59,978 nt of DNA, from the IMG/VR virus record IMGVR_UViG_3300036781_000826, positions 1 through 59,978 of that record; one strand, 5' to 3'. This document shows positions 24,301-32,676 of this stretch, one piece after another. Within the stretch, counting starts at the first letter, position 1. The number at the start of each line of letters is the position of its first letter. The notes beneath the pieces are model-generated. The model was not told the DNA's origin. It did no database searches and worked only from the letters and a program-made list of their open reading frames with translations. The translations under genes and the position numbers were made by a program. The DNA comes from a virus.

Positions 24301-25247
24301 TGGCGGGCAAGCCCTGGGGCAAGTTCTATTGGGCCGACTGGCTGTCCGACCCGAAGCTCAAGCTCTGCTCCTTGGAGGCCCAGGGGCTCTGGATGCGCAT
24401 GCTCTGCATCGCGGCCGAAGCGAAGCCGCTGGGCTACGTCGTCCTGGAAGGGAATGCCCTCGGGCCGGTCGATCTGGCCTCGGAATGCGGAAAGCCCCTC
24501 CGCGTCGTGCAAGGGGCGATGGCAGAACTTCAGAAGTGGGGCGTCTTCAGCATCGACCGCCATGGCCGCATCTACAGCCGGCGCATGGTGCAGGACGTCA
24601 AGAAAGCGAAAATCGCGCAGAAAAACGGGAAATCAGGGGGTAACCCAAGCCTCAGTAAAAGCGGCGGAATTTCGCCGTCGGATAACCCCCGCCTTAAAGC
24701 CCAGAAGCCAGAGACCAGAGACCAGAGGAATAGACCCCCAAAGCCCCCTGGGGGGGCCTCTCCAGATTTTGTCGACAAGGCTTTCGATGAAGCCTGGTCA
24801 GCCTTTCCGGCGGAGGGCAGGGCGACCTCGAACCTGGTCAAGTCAAAGGCGGCCTGGATGGCGGCGTTGCCCGCGGCCGGCGGCGTCGAACCTCTGCTTC
24901 GGGCGATCTACGCCTACATCGCCCTGCAGGAGGCTGCGGGCCCGAAGGCGAAATCAGCGCCGGCCTTCCACCGGTGGCTCGCGGACCGCCGGTTCGAAGC
25001 GTTCCCCGGGGCGCTGCGCGGCAAGCAGGATCCGGAGTGGAACGGTCCCGCCGAAATCTGGGAGCTCGTCTCGGCGCCTCCTCGCGGAGAGGCCTTCGCG
25101 AGGTCATGGCTGGCCGCTGTCCGGTGGCAGGAATCACCGGTCAAGGCGCTCCTCAGCGCCAGCCAGACGACCATCAAGAAGCTGCGAGACGAGATCGGTC
25201 CTGAACTTGATCGGCGCGGAATCCAACTCCTGGAACGCGTGGCATGA
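24300..25247 (+). CDS. Replication initiator-like protein (DUF1376 N-terminus)
   Basis: A 315-residue protein. The N-terminal 90 residues (WGKFYWADWLSDPKLKLCSL, EAQGLWMRMLCIAAEAKPLG) match DUF1376-type replication proteins that act like lambda O or DnaD. A low-complexity linker (about 100-155) follows, then a C-terminal domain (DEAWSAFPAEGR, SAPAFHRWLADRRFEAFPG). It is next to dnaB. Four tandem 7-base repeats in the linker-coding DNA suggest the origin lies inside this gene, as in lambda O. Confidence 0.75.
   Translation: MAGKPWGKFYWADWLSDPKLKLCSLEAQGLWMRMLCIAAEAKPLGYVVLEGNALGPVDLASECGKPLRVVQGAMAELQKWGVFSIDRHGRIYSRRMVQDVKKAKIAQKNGKSGGNPSLSKSGGISPSDNPRLKAQKPETRDQRNRPPKPPGGASPDFVDKAFDEAWSAFPAEGRATSNLVKSKAAWMAALPAAGGVEPLLRAIYAYIALQEAAGPKAKSAPAFHRWLADRRFEAFPGALRGKQDPEWNGPAEIWELVSAPPRGEAFARSWLAAVRWQESPVKALLSASQTTIKKLRDEIGPELDRRGIQLLERVA
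24701..24728. repeat. Four tandem 7-base repeats, candidate origin iterons
   Basis: ccagaag, ccagaga, ccagaga, ccagagg in direct succession within the linker-coding part of the initiator-like gene. The surrounding 24630-24770 has lower complexity, A-rich runs and G/C runs. Iterons inside the initiator gene are the lambdoid arrangement; function here is inferred. Confidence 0.55.
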
Positions 25248-25465
25248 GCGAGCGCGCATTCGTCACTCGAGCCGAGGCCGCTGCGCCAGACCGACACCTG
25301 GTCAGGATCATGGCCAGCGCCCACCACGAGGCAGATCGGTTCGCCGGCTGCCAGCGGCCGGAGTTCGAGAAGACCTTCCCCGAATGGCAAGACAGCGCCT
25401 GCCGCGCCATGGCAGCCGCGCTTCTCGCCGCAGAAGCCGCCGGATACAGGATCACCAGGGCATGA
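25244..25465 (+). CDS. Hypothetical small protein
   Basis: A 73-residue protein in ATGA overlaps on both sides. It contains HLVRIMASAHHEADRFAGCQ and a C-terminal Ala-rich helix ending EAAGYRITRA. Function unknown. Confidence 0.65.
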   Translation: MSERAFVTRAEAAAPDRHLVRIMASAHHEADRFAGCQRPEFEKTFPEWQDSACRAMAAALLAAEAAGYRITRA

Positions 25466-25728
25466 GTACCGCGTCCACGGCCGGACGGCCGACCACCATC
25501 GACGATGCGGGGCCGACGGTCGCGGCGACCACGCTCTCCGGCGCCGAGCAACGGGTGTTCGCGGCCTGCAAAGCCTTCAGCGCCGCGGCGGATGCGGTCG
25601 AGCGCCACAGCGGTCCCAGGGCCGGCGAAGGCTACGATGAGAAGATGAAAACCTGGCGCGAAGCCTACGCGAGCTGGCGTCAAGCGATGCTGGCCTTTGC
25701 GAGGGCCTCGAAGGGAGAAGCGGCGTGA
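25462..25728 (+). CDS. Hypothetical small helical protein
   Basis: An 88-residue protein starting MSTASTAGRPTTIDDAGPTV at ATG 25462 (ATGA). It is mainly helical (AEQRVFAACKAFSAAADAVE, WREAYASWRQAMLAFARAS). Function unknown. Confidence 0.6.
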   Translation: MSTASTAGRPTTIDDAGPTVAATTLSGAEQRVFAACKAFSAAADAVERHSGPRAGEGYDEKMKTWREAYASWRQAMLAFARASKGEAA

Positions 25729-26843
25729 AGCACCAGCAGCCCGAGATCATGCGCCTGGGCGCCGAGGTGGTGATCAACCCCGCCGGAAACCGCGTCCCCG
25801 CCGACGTCTGGGCGGACCTGGCCACCCTCATCCTCCTCGAGCCGGAGCCTTCGCTCTGCCGCGTCTGGGTCGGCCGCATCGAAGACAAGCTCGGTGTCAA
25901 CGATCAGCACCGCCAGGCGGTCGCCATGCGCGAGGAGCGCGCGGTCGAAAGCTCGGCCGACAAGCGCCGCCGGCTACTGGACGAAAGCCGGCGCGCCTCG
26001 ATGCTCGGCCAGCCGATGCCGGACCACACCCTGGCCGGCGCCATCGAGCAGCGGGTCACCAAGGCCGCAGCCAAGCGCGCGCGGGCCGCGGCGCTGCGGG
26101 AGGAGCACCCTAAGAAAAACCGCACGACCGCGAAGAAGCTGGAGCGCGAGGCGGACAAGCTGGACGAGGAGGTGCTGAAGCTCCGGGCCCAGGAAGCGCG
26201 CCACGCCAATTGGGGCGAGGCCAGGGAGCCGATCCTGATGGCGGACCTGCGCGGCGACGCCCTGGAGGTCAAGGAATCGGTGACCGCCGACTTCGCGCTC
26301 GATCGCTACGGCGCCAGGATCATCGAGGATGGCCTGCCGGCGCTGGTCTATTCGACCGGCACCCGGGCAAAGCGCCTGACCGGGATCGAGCACGCCTACG
26401 CAGCAGAGTACTTGGTTGGCGGCCGGCTGCGGTCCGACACCTTGCTGCGGATCGGCCAGGACTACCGCGAGGCCTATATCATCGCGGAAGGGCAAAGCTC
26501 CGCCGGCGGGGGCGAAGGTGGCGGCGGGTTCGGCCCAAAGGCGCCGCAGCCGCGCCTCGTGGAAGCCGGCCAGGAGCTCGACGACATGCGGTCGATGTTG
26601 ACCGGCCGGCAGCGCTCAGTCCTGGACCAGATCTGCGGCAGGGACGCCCGGGCCCGCGAGATCCCCGAGGCGGCCAGCGGTGGAAACTCCCTCCTCGCGG
26701 TCTGCCGAGCACTGCGCGAAGGCTTGTTCGCCGCTGCCGAAGGTCGGAAGGTGGCGGCCGCCAGGCGCAAAGAGCTTGGCGGGGAGAGCGTCGGCGCGAG
26801 GGTGCGCGCAGCCTCCAGGGTGCTTGGGCGCATGAGGACCTGA
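25725..26843 (+). CDS. Hypothetical phage protein with basic coiled-coil region
   Basis: A 372-residue protein. The N-terminal part (RLGAEVVINPAGNRVPADVW) is short and compact; residues about 60-165 are Arg/Lys/Ala-rich helices; the C-terminal part resembles phage helical DNA-binding proteins (MRSMLTGRQRSVLDQICGRD, ARVRAASRVLGR). A Gly-rich linker (SAGGGEGGGGFG) separates the two. It is in the replication operon. Function unknown; DNA binding is likely from composition. Confidence 0.7.
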   Translation: MKHQQPEIMRLGAEVVINPAGNRVPADVWADLATLILLEPEPSLCRVWVGRIEDKLGVNDQHRQAVAMREERAVESSADKRRRLLDESRRASMLGQPMPDHTLAGAIEQRVTKAAAKRARAAALREEHPKKNRTTAKKLEREADKLDEEVLKLRAQEARHANWGEAREPILMADLRGDALEVKESVTADFALDRYGARIIEDGLPALVYSTGTRAKRLTGIEHAYAAEYLVGGRLRSDTLLRIGQDYREAYIIAEGQSSAGGGEGGGGFGPKAPQPRLVEAGQELDDMRSMLTGRQRSVLDQICGRDARAREIPEAASGGNSLLAVCRALREGLFAAAEGRKVAAARRKELGGESVGARVRAASRVLGRMRT

Positions 26844-27085
26844 TGACGACTGACGACCTACCGATGATCAATCCGAGCGCCGAGGACTTATGGCATCGCC
26901 TCGAAGGTCATCGGGCAGCGCGCCGTGAACCGCGGACGATCAGTATGTCGCCTGAGACCTGGGAGCGTCTATCGGACCATGCGTTGGCCCTGAGGGTCAG
27001 CGAAACGGAGCTGCTGTTCGACAAAGTTCCCGTCCGGCTTTACCAGGGCCAGCTCGGCGTGGCGATCGCCTACACACAGCGTTAG
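26843..27085 (+). CDS. Hypothetical protein, end of the early right operon
   Basis: An 80-residue protein joined by TGATG. It has REPRTISMSPETWERLSDHA, which could be a ribbon-helix-helix start (strand then helix), so a small DNA-binding protein is possible. Its TAG overlaps the stop codon of the convergent gene 27082-27315. Confidence 0.6.
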   Translation: MTTDDLPMINPSAEDLWHRLEGHRAARREPRTISMSPETWERLSDHALALRVSETELLFDKVPVRLYQGQLGVAIAYTQR

Positions 27086-27315
27086 CGCGGAATGCCGCTG
27101 GGGGGCAGCGCGCCCCTGACCATCATCTGAACGGCCGTGGCGATCGCCCAGGGGATCGGCTGGGTGCGCGCCCGCTCATAGTCGCGGATTAGCTCACCAG
27201 GATCACGCGCCCGGTTGCCCAGCGCCCGTCCAAGCTCGGTCGCGAACACCGCCCGCTCCAAGCCCCAGAGCTCGCCCAGAGCGATGCGAGCCTTCCTGAG
27301 ATCGTTCCCGGTCAT
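27082..27315 (-). CDS. XRE-like regulator at the early/late boundary
   Basis: A 77-residue protein starting MTGNDLRKARIALGELWGLE at ATG 27315. The layout (DLRKARIALG, VFATELGRALG, PGELIRDYERAR, IPWAIATAVQMMV) is a diverged XRE helix-turn-helix. It faces left, against the early operon, and its stop overlaps that of the convergent gene. A dyad lies just upstream of its start. It may control itself or the late region. Confidence 0.7.
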   Translation of the reverse strand: MTGNDLRKARIALGELWGLERAVFATELGRALGNRARDPGELIRDYERARTQPIPWAIATAVQMMVRGALPPSGIPR

Positions 27316-27327
27316 CGCCAACCCCGT

Positions 27328-27356
27328 GTCGAATTAGGTCTCTAACCGTATTCGAC
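27328..27356. promoter_or_regulatory. Dyad operator candidate
   Basis: gtcgaat (27328-27334) and attcgac (27350-27356), perfect arms with a 15-base centre that itself has TTAG...CTAA symmetry. It lies 12 bases upstream of the XRE-like start, a normal place for autoregulation. Confidence 0.55.
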
Positions 27357-27549
27357 TTAGTGAGGAATTACGGTCCAAGACCCGATCCTCGCGCGCGCAT
27401 GAGGCGGCGAAATTCTAGTTGCCGACTGTCCGGAAATCGCAGACCACCTAGGCACGGTTGAGCTGGTGCGCCTGGGGCGTCCGCCGGCCCCTCCCTCGCC
27501 ATAGCGACCAGACCGGACTCCCGCGGCTGAGAAGCCATCCCGGCGACCG
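27357..27549. other. Intergenic region before packaging genes
   Basis: About 190 bases without a gene between the divergent XRE-like gene and the late genes. It should contain the late promoter and perhaps the cos or pac site, but I could not identify either. One GANTC site (gactc, 27516-27520), the CcrM methylation sequence, is present. Confidence 0.4.
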
Positions 27550-27663
27550 ATGATCCTGCTCATGGATCGCCGCACCGTCGCCACCCAATTCGTCATCGCC
27601 GTTCTGAAGGGCGCGATCAGCCTCGGCTTTGCCGGACTGCGCCACTGGCTCGGCCTGACGTGA
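27550..27663 (+). CDS. 37-residue hydrophobic peptide
   Basis: ATG 27550 to TGA 27661-27663. The product (MDRRTVATQFVIAVLKGAIS near the start, then LGFAGLRHWLGLT) is amphipathic to hydrophobic. It is the first possible gene of the late region. Supported only by composition and position; no clear ribosome site. Confidence 0.35.
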   Translation: MILLMDRRTVATQFVIAVLKGAISLGFAGLRHWLGLT

Positions 27664-27797
27664 CCCCTTCGCCCGCCGGAGCGCTGCCCAAGCCCGCCAC
27701 CGAGGCCATGCCGTTCCCCATAGAGGGATCGGCCCCGCCATTGCGAAAACCTGCAGCAGACGACCGCGCGGGCGATCCCATCGAACCTGAGGGACAT

Positions 27798-28265
27798 ATG
27801 AGCGACCAGCCTGACGCCCAAGCCGGCCAGCGGCGTCCGACTGACCAAGACCTCCAGCCGCTGTTGGAGCGCATCTGGAACGGCGCCAGCCTGCGGGCTG
27901 CCTGCCGAGAACTCGGACTTCATGCGCCGGCGACGAGCGACTGGCTCTACGCCGACGACGGCCGGAGCGAACAATACGCCCGCGCGCGCGAGGGTCGCGC
28001 TGAGTGCCAACAGGAAGAAGCTTTGGAGGTGTCGCGCGCGGCTGCGACGGGCTCCACCATCGAGGTCGACGGCGAATACCGCAAGGTCGACGCCGCCGGC
28101 GCGCGGGTGCTGCTCGACGCGATCAAGTGGGCGTCGGCCCGCATGGCGCCCAAGACCGCGCCTGTTCAGCGTATCGACCTCACCAGCCGCACCCGGCAGA
28201 TGAGCGACGCCGAAATCGAGGACGAGATCGCGGCGCGCGAGGCGCGTGCGACAGACGAAGCCTGA
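27798..28265 (+). CDS. terS: Terminase small subunit
   Basis: A 155-residue protein starting MSDQPDAQAGQRRPTDQDLQ, with GAGGG before the ATG (a GTG at 27660 would add 46 Pro/Ala-rich residues and is less likely). It contains an HTH (RIWNGASLRAACRELGLHAP) followed by SDWLYADDGRSEQYARARE and AIKWASARMAPKT, as in small terminases that bind the packaging site and load the large subunit. Directly upstream of the large subunit. Confidence 0.85.
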   Translation: MSDQPDAQAGQRRPTDQDLQPLLERIWNGASLRAACRELGLHAPATSDWLYADDGRSEQYARAREGRAECQQEEALEVSRAAATGSTIEVDGEYRKVDAAGARVLLDAIKWASARMAPKTAPVQRIDLTSRTRQMSDAEIEDEIAAREARATDEA

Positions 28266-28268
28266 TCC

Positions 28269-29861
28269 ATGTCCGCGATGCTGCGCCTGCCCGATGGCCG
28301 GCGCCTGCCGCGTGAAGAGGCTGAAGATTACCTCGAACTGCTTCGGGAGCGTGATCGCCGCCGCGAGGCCAAGCGGTTGGAGACCGAACGTGAGACGATC
28401 ATCGCCAACTGCGCCACGCTCCACGGCTTCATCGAAGAGTTCTGGCACGTGCTGGAGCCTGTCGCGGTCTTTCGCACCGGCTGGGCGCTCCGGGCGATGT
28501 GCGACCACCTCGAGGCGGTCACCCGCGGCGACATCAAGCGCCTGCTGATGACCGTGCCGCCCGGCATGATGAAGTCCCTGGTCATGGTCTTCTGGACCGC
28601 CTGGGAATGGGGTCCGAAGGGGCTGCCGCACATTCAGGTCCTGGCGACCAGCTTCAGCCAGAAGAACGCCTTCCGCGACAACCAGAAGCTCCGCGACCTG
28701 GTGTCGAGCGACAAGTACCAGGCGCTCTGGCCCGTCGAGCTGCGCACCGACACGAACGCCATCTCGAAGTTCGCCAACACGAAGACCGGTTGGTCGGAGG
28801 CGCGCCCGTTCTCGAAGATGACCGGCGGCCGGGGCAATCGGGTGAAGATCGACGACCCCCACGACACCGAGGGCGCCGAAAGCCCGGTGCAGCGCAAGAA
28901 GACCGTCAAGATCATGCGCGAGGCGATCTCAGACCGCGTGAACGACATCACCAAGGACGCCATCGTCTTGATCATGCAGCGGCTGCACCAGAGCGATTGC
29001 GCCAATGCCGCCAAGGCGATGGGCTACGTCCACCTGAACCTGCCGATGGAATTCGAGGTCAGGCAGCGGTGCGTCACCGTCCTCAGGCCAGCGAACGACG
29101 GCAATCCTGCGCTGCTGTTCGAGGATCCGCGCACCGTCGAGGGCGAACTGCTCTTTCCGGAGCGTTTTCCGGCCGCCGAGGTCGCCCAGCTCAAGCGGGA
29201 CAAGGGCGCCTACGCCTGGGCCGGCCAGTACCAGCAGCGGCCAGCGCCGCGCGAGGGCGGCCTATTCCAGCGCGCCTGGTTCAAGCGCGTCGGCGCGTTG
29301 CCGACGGGCTGCCGGCGCTACGTCCGCGGCTGGGACTTCGCAGCCAGCGAGAGCGAGACCTCGGACTACACCGCCGGGGTCAAGATCACGCGCGATGGCC
29401 CGGAAGGCGCTTTCTACATCGTCCACGCGACCCGCGGCCGCTGGTCGTCAGGCCGGGTCGAGACCGAGGTCAAGTCGGTGGCGGAAAGCGATCGGGCCGC
29501 GCACCCCAACAATGTCACCCAGCGGATTCCGCAGGATCCGGGGAGCGCCGGTAAGGCCTACGTCAAGACGCTGGTGAAGCAGCTCGCAGGCCACTCGGTG
29601 AAGTTCGAGCCCGTCACCGGATCCAAGGAAGTCCGCGCCAAGGCCCTGGCCGTGCAGGCTGAAGTCGGCAACGTCTACATTCTGGAGACCGGCGATCCGG
29701 AGCGCGACGCCTGGATCGAACCATTCCTGGACGAGGCCGAGGTATTCCCCAACGGCGCGCACGACGATCAGATCGACGGCGCTTCGGACGCCTTTAACGA
29801 AGTGGCCATCGAGGTCGAATTCGAGTGGTACGTCGGAGAGGCAGGAGGCGTCGCAGCATGA
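28269..29861 (+). CDS. terL: Terminase large subunit
   Basis: A 530-residue DNA packaging motor. The ATPase part has the Walker A-like TVPPGMMKS (residues 95-103), an adenine-region VLATSFSQKN, KIDDPHD (Walker B) and VLIMQRLHQSD. The nuclease part has YVRGWDFAAS (first catalytic Asp), IPQDPGSAGKAY and NGAHDDQIDGASDAF. The family is the Terminase_6/phage uncharacterised protein group common in alphaproteobacterial siphoviruses. Confidence 0.95.
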   Translation: MSAMLRLPDGRRLPREEAEDYLELLRERDRRREAKRLETERETIIANCATLHGFIEEFWHVLEPVAVFRTGWALRAMCDHLEAVTRGDIKRLLMTVPPGMMKSLVMVFWTAWEWGPKGLPHIQVLATSFSQKNAFRDNQKLRDLVSSDKYQALWPVELRTDTNAISKFANTKTGWSEARPFSKMTGGRGNRVKIDDPHDTEGAESPVQRKKTVKIMREAISDRVNDITKDAIVLIMQRLHQSDCANAAKAMGYVHLNLPMEFEVRQRCVTVLRPANDGNPALLFEDPRTVEGELLFPERFPAAEVAQLKRDKGAYAWAGQYQQRPAPREGGLFQRAWFKRVGALPTGCRRYVRGWDFAASESETSDYTAGVKITRDGPEGAFYIVHATRGRWSSGRVETEVKSVAESDRAAHPNNVTQRIPQDPGSAGKAYVKTLVKQLAGHSVKFEPVTGSKEVRAKALAVQAEVGNVYILETGDPERDAWIEPFLDEAEVFPNGAHDDQIDGASDAFNEVAIEVEFEWYVGEAGGVAA

Positions 29862-31177
29862 GCCTCTGGCAACGCCTGACCGGCCGCGGTTCCGGCTTCA
29901 ACAACGCCTCGAAGGCCGGTCCCGGCATTGCCGCCTGGTCTGTCGGCCAGCCGGTCTGGACTCCGCGAAACTATCGAGAGCTCGCCGACGAAGGCTTCAT
30001 CAAGAACGCCATCGGCTATCGCTGCACGAAGATGATCGCCGAGGCTGCGGCGGGTATGTGCTTCAAGCTAATGAAGAAGACTGCGGAGATCGAGCAGCAT
30101 CCCTCGCTCGACCTGTTGGCGGCGCCGGCGCCGATGATCGGCGGCAAGGCGCTGTTCGAGGCCTTCTACGCCTACCTGCTCTTGGAGGGCGACACCTACC
30201 TCGAAGGCGTCACCCCGTTCGACAATAGGCCGCCGGCGGAGCTCTGGGCGCTGCGCCCTGACCGCATGAGGGTGATCCCTGGTGACCGCGGGATGCCGCG
30301 GAGCTACCGCTATCAGGTCAACGGCATCGACATCTTGTGGGATGTCGACCAGATCACTGGCCGCGGGCCGATCATGCACCTGCGGGAATTCCACCCGCTC
30401 AACGATTGGTACGGCCTCAGCCGAATCGAGCCCGCCGCCTACGGGATCGACCAGCACAACGAGGCCGGCAAGCACAACAAGGCCCTGCTGCAGAATGGCG
30501 CTCGCCCGTCTGGCGCCCTGATCTTCAAGCCGGTCGTCATCAACGGCCAGGCCCAGAGTGCGCCGCCCGACATCATCAAGGCGGCTGAGAAGCGGCTCGA
30601 GGACGAGCATTCCGGGCCGCGCAACGCCGGCCGGCCCATGGCGCTGGGCGGCAACATCGACTGGCAGGAAATGGGCCTGTCGCCGAAAGACATGGATTTC
30701 GGCGCCGGCAAGATGGACGCGGCTCGCGACATCTGCACGTCCCTGGGTGTCCCGCACATCCTGGTCGTTCCCGGCTCCAGCACGTTCAACAACGTCGCCC
30801 TGGCGCGCCTGCAGCTCTACGAAGACACTGTCCTGCCGCTGGCCGGGCGGGCGCTGGACCTGCTGAATAGCTGGCTGATGCCGCGCTACGGCGACGGCCT
30901 TCGGCTCGTCCATGACCTCGACAGCGTCTCAGCGCTGGAACCGCGCCGCGAATCCAAGCGCGCCGCAGCTATCAACCTCTTCAAGGGCCAGATCCTCAAG
31001 CGCGACGAGGCGCGGGCGATGCTGGGCTACGATGCTGTTGGCGGCGAACTTGGCGAGGCGTTCTGGACCGGGCCGCCGACATTGGCCGACCCCGAGGCGC
31101 CGTTGCCGGCGAAGAATCCCGCAGAAGGCCAGCCCGACCAAGGCACGGCCACACCCGACACGGCGAACGCCGCATAG
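29858..31177 (+). CDS. Portal protein (HK97 type)
   Basis: A 439-residue protein starting MSLWQRLTGRGSGFNNASKA at an ATGA overlap. It has the HK97 portal landmarks WTPRNYRELADEGFIKNAIG, AAPAPMIGGKALFEAFYAYL, LEGDTYLEG, DQITGRGPIMHL, GLSRIEPA and VPHILVVPGSSTFNNVALAR. It forms the dodecameric DNA gate at the capsid vertex. The C-terminus is a Pro/Ala-rich tail. Confidence 0.95.
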   Translation: MSLWQRLTGRGSGFNNASKAGPGIAAWSVGQPVWTPRNYRELADEGFIKNAIGYRCTKMIAEAAAGMCFKLMKKTAEIEQHPSLDLLAAPAPMIGGKALFEAFYAYLLLEGDTYLEGVTPFDNRPPAELWALRPDRMRVIPGDRGMPRSYRYQVNGIDILWDVDQITGRGPIMHLREFHPLNDWYGLSRIEPAAYGIDQHNEAGKHNKALLQNGARPSGALIFKPVVINGQAQSAPPDIIKAAEKRLEDEHSGPRNAGRPMALGGNIDWQEMGLSPKDMDFGAGKMDAARDICTSLGVPHILVVPGSSTFNNVALARLQLYEDTVLPLAGRALDLLNSWLMPRYGDGLRLVHDLDSVSALEPRRESKRAAAINLFKGQILKRDEARAMLGYDAVGGELGEAFWTGPPTLADPEAPLPAKNPAEGQPDQGTATPDTANAA

Positions 31178-31194
31178 GCCCACCAGGAGTGACG

Positions 31195-31608
31195 ATGCTG
31201 TTTGCCCTTAAGCCTGGTGACTACGAAGGCCTCTCGAAGGACGGCGCGGCGCGGCGCATGCTGGAAGTATGCCGGATCGCGGCGGCAAACGGCCAAACGA
31301 TGCTCGCGGCTGATCACCTAGATGCCCTGGCTAAGGTCGTTCGCTCGCATGGTCGACAGGCGCTCTGTTCTGATCCGCGAGCGCTGCCGTGGCCGAAAAC
31401 GAAGGGCCATGAGGCCCTCCATGAATTCTGGCCTGATCCAGCATCACCTTTCCGTCTGCTTTCGGTTCGGGCGGCCCACGCGCTCTACCACAGTAACCTG
31501 ACGACAGCGGATGCCGTCGCGGCAATGCCCGACGCCGTACTGCAGGCCATCCCAAACTGCGGCAAGGGCACCTTCGCGGAAATCCGCAGCGTCTTCCCCG
31601 CAACTTAG
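31195..31608 (+). CDS. Protein with RNA-polymerase alpha-CTD-like helix-hairpin-helix
   Basis: A 137-residue protein, ATG preceded by AGGAG. The last 50 residues (LSVRAAHALYHSNLTTADAV, AAMPDAVLQAIPNCGKGTFA, EIRSVFP) match the alpha-CTD pattern (RA.N.L...I.T..DL....E..L..IPN.GK....EI). Residues 1-85 include RRMLEVCRIAAANGQTML. It sits between portal and protease, an unusual place. It may bind DNA or mimic the alpha subunit; not proven. Confidence 0.7.
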   Translation: MLFALKPGDYEGLSKDGAARRMLEVCRIAAANGQTMLAADHLDALAKVVRSHGRQALCSDPRALPWPKTKGHEALHEFWPDPASPFRLLSVRAAHALYHSNLTTADAVAAMPDAVLQAIPNCGKGTFAEIRSVFPAT

Positions 31609-31615
31609 CCCCGCC

Positions 31616-31774
31616 ATGATCGAAGTCCCCAAGCTTCGGTTCGATACAGACAACTCGCGGCCCATCGAGGTCGCGGCTTCGCTCAACCGGCTTGAGGCCG
31701 CCTGCGAACGCCTGGACTTGGCGGCCAAGCGCATCCGACGCTTCACCGGACCGCCATCCTCACGACCCGCCTAG
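31616..31774 (+). CDS. 52-residue small protein
   Basis: ATG 31616 to TAG 31772-31774, filling the gap before the protease gene. The product MIEVPKLRFDTDNSRPIEVA is followed by an amphipathic helix (NRLEAACERLDLAAKRIRR). Function unknown. Confidence 0.5.
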   Translation: MIEVPKLRFDTDNSRPIEVAASLNRLEAACERLDLAAKRIRRFTGPPSSRPA

Positions 31775-31782
31775 GAGACCCC

Positions 31783-32667
31783 ATGGACCGCATCGACGTC
31801 AGCGGGCCGCTTCCTGGCGGCCCGCGCGGGAAGTTCTTTGCCCGGGCAACCGGCACGCACTTCACCGCGCTTGCGCCCGCCGACGGCGCCCAGGTTGTCG
31901 AGCTCTACGACGAGATCGGCTTCTGGGGCGTCACGGCCAAGGACTTCCGCGATCAGTTGAAGGACGTCACCGGCGACTTCACCCTGCGGATCAACAGCCC
32001 CGGCGGCGACGTCTTCGACGGCATCGCGATCTTCAACGACCTCGTCGCCCACAAGGGCAAGGTCAACGTCCAAGTCAGCGGGATTGCCGCGTCGATCGCC
32101 TCGGTGATCGCCATGGCGGGCGACAGCATCGAGATCGCGCCCAACGCCTTCTTCATGATCCACGACGCCTGGACTTTCGCGCTTGGCAACCGCCACGACA
32201 TGGAGGCCGCCGCTGGCGTGCTTGGCCAGATCGATGAGGCCATCGCCAGGACCTACGTCAGCCGCGCACAGGTCGGCATCCGCGCAGTGCGCGACATGAT
32301 GGACGCCGAAACCTGGCTGAGCGCCAGCGATGCGGTCGACAAGGGCTTTGCCGACAAGCTGATCGACGCCACCGACGTCCAGCCCGCAGCCGCCAGCGCG
32401 AAGTTCGACCTGACCGGCGTATTCGCCAAGGTGCCGGCCGCGCTTCGCTGGACCGGCGACGAGGGCGCCGAAGCCCAGACCATTCGAGACATCGAGAAGG
32501 AACTCATGCGCGACGCTGGGCCCCGCACTCGGTCGCAGGCGCGCGCTCTGATCGCCGCCTGCAAGAAAGGCCCGGAAGACGCCAAGCGGGACGCTGGCGG
32601 TGAGGGGCTGAAGAGGGTGCTCGCCGCCCTCGAAGCAACCAGCACTCAACTCCAATCCCGAGAATAG
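31783..32667 (+). CDS. Head maturation protease (ClpP-like)
   Basis: A 294-residue serine protease, ribosome site TAGGAGA. The ClpP-type order is visible: LRINSPGGDVFDGIAI, SGIAASIASVIAMAGD (nucleophile S104) and NAFFMIHDAW (H127), then TWLSASDAVDKGFAD. It would remove the scaffolding domain of the capsid protein during head maturation. It lies directly upstream of the capsid gene. Confidence 0.94.
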   Translation: MDRIDVSGPLPGGPRGKFFARATGTHFTALAPADGAQVVELYDEIGFWGVTAKDFRDQLKDVTGDFTLRINSPGGDVFDGIAIFNDLVAHKGKVNVQVSGIAASIASVIAMAGDSIEIAPNAFFMIHDAWTFALGNRHDMEAAAGVLGQIDEAIARTYVSRAQVGIRAVRDMMDAETWLSASDAVDKGFADKLIDATDVQPAAASAKFDLTGVFAKVPAALRWTGDEGAEAQTIRDIEKELMRDAGPRTRSQARALIAACKKGPEDAKRDAGGEGLKRVLAALEATSTQLQSRE

Positions 32668-32676
32668 GAGGCCGAA

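Noticed and set aside
27357-27549. cos site beside the terminase
   Set aside because: No clear paired binding repeats or nick dyad could be recognised, so none is annotated.
27660-27797. Longer small terminase starting at GTG 27660
   Set aside because: The extra residues are Pro/Ala-rich and atypical, and a good ribosome site precedes the ATG at 27798. It remains possible because of the GTGA overlap with the 37-codon gene.
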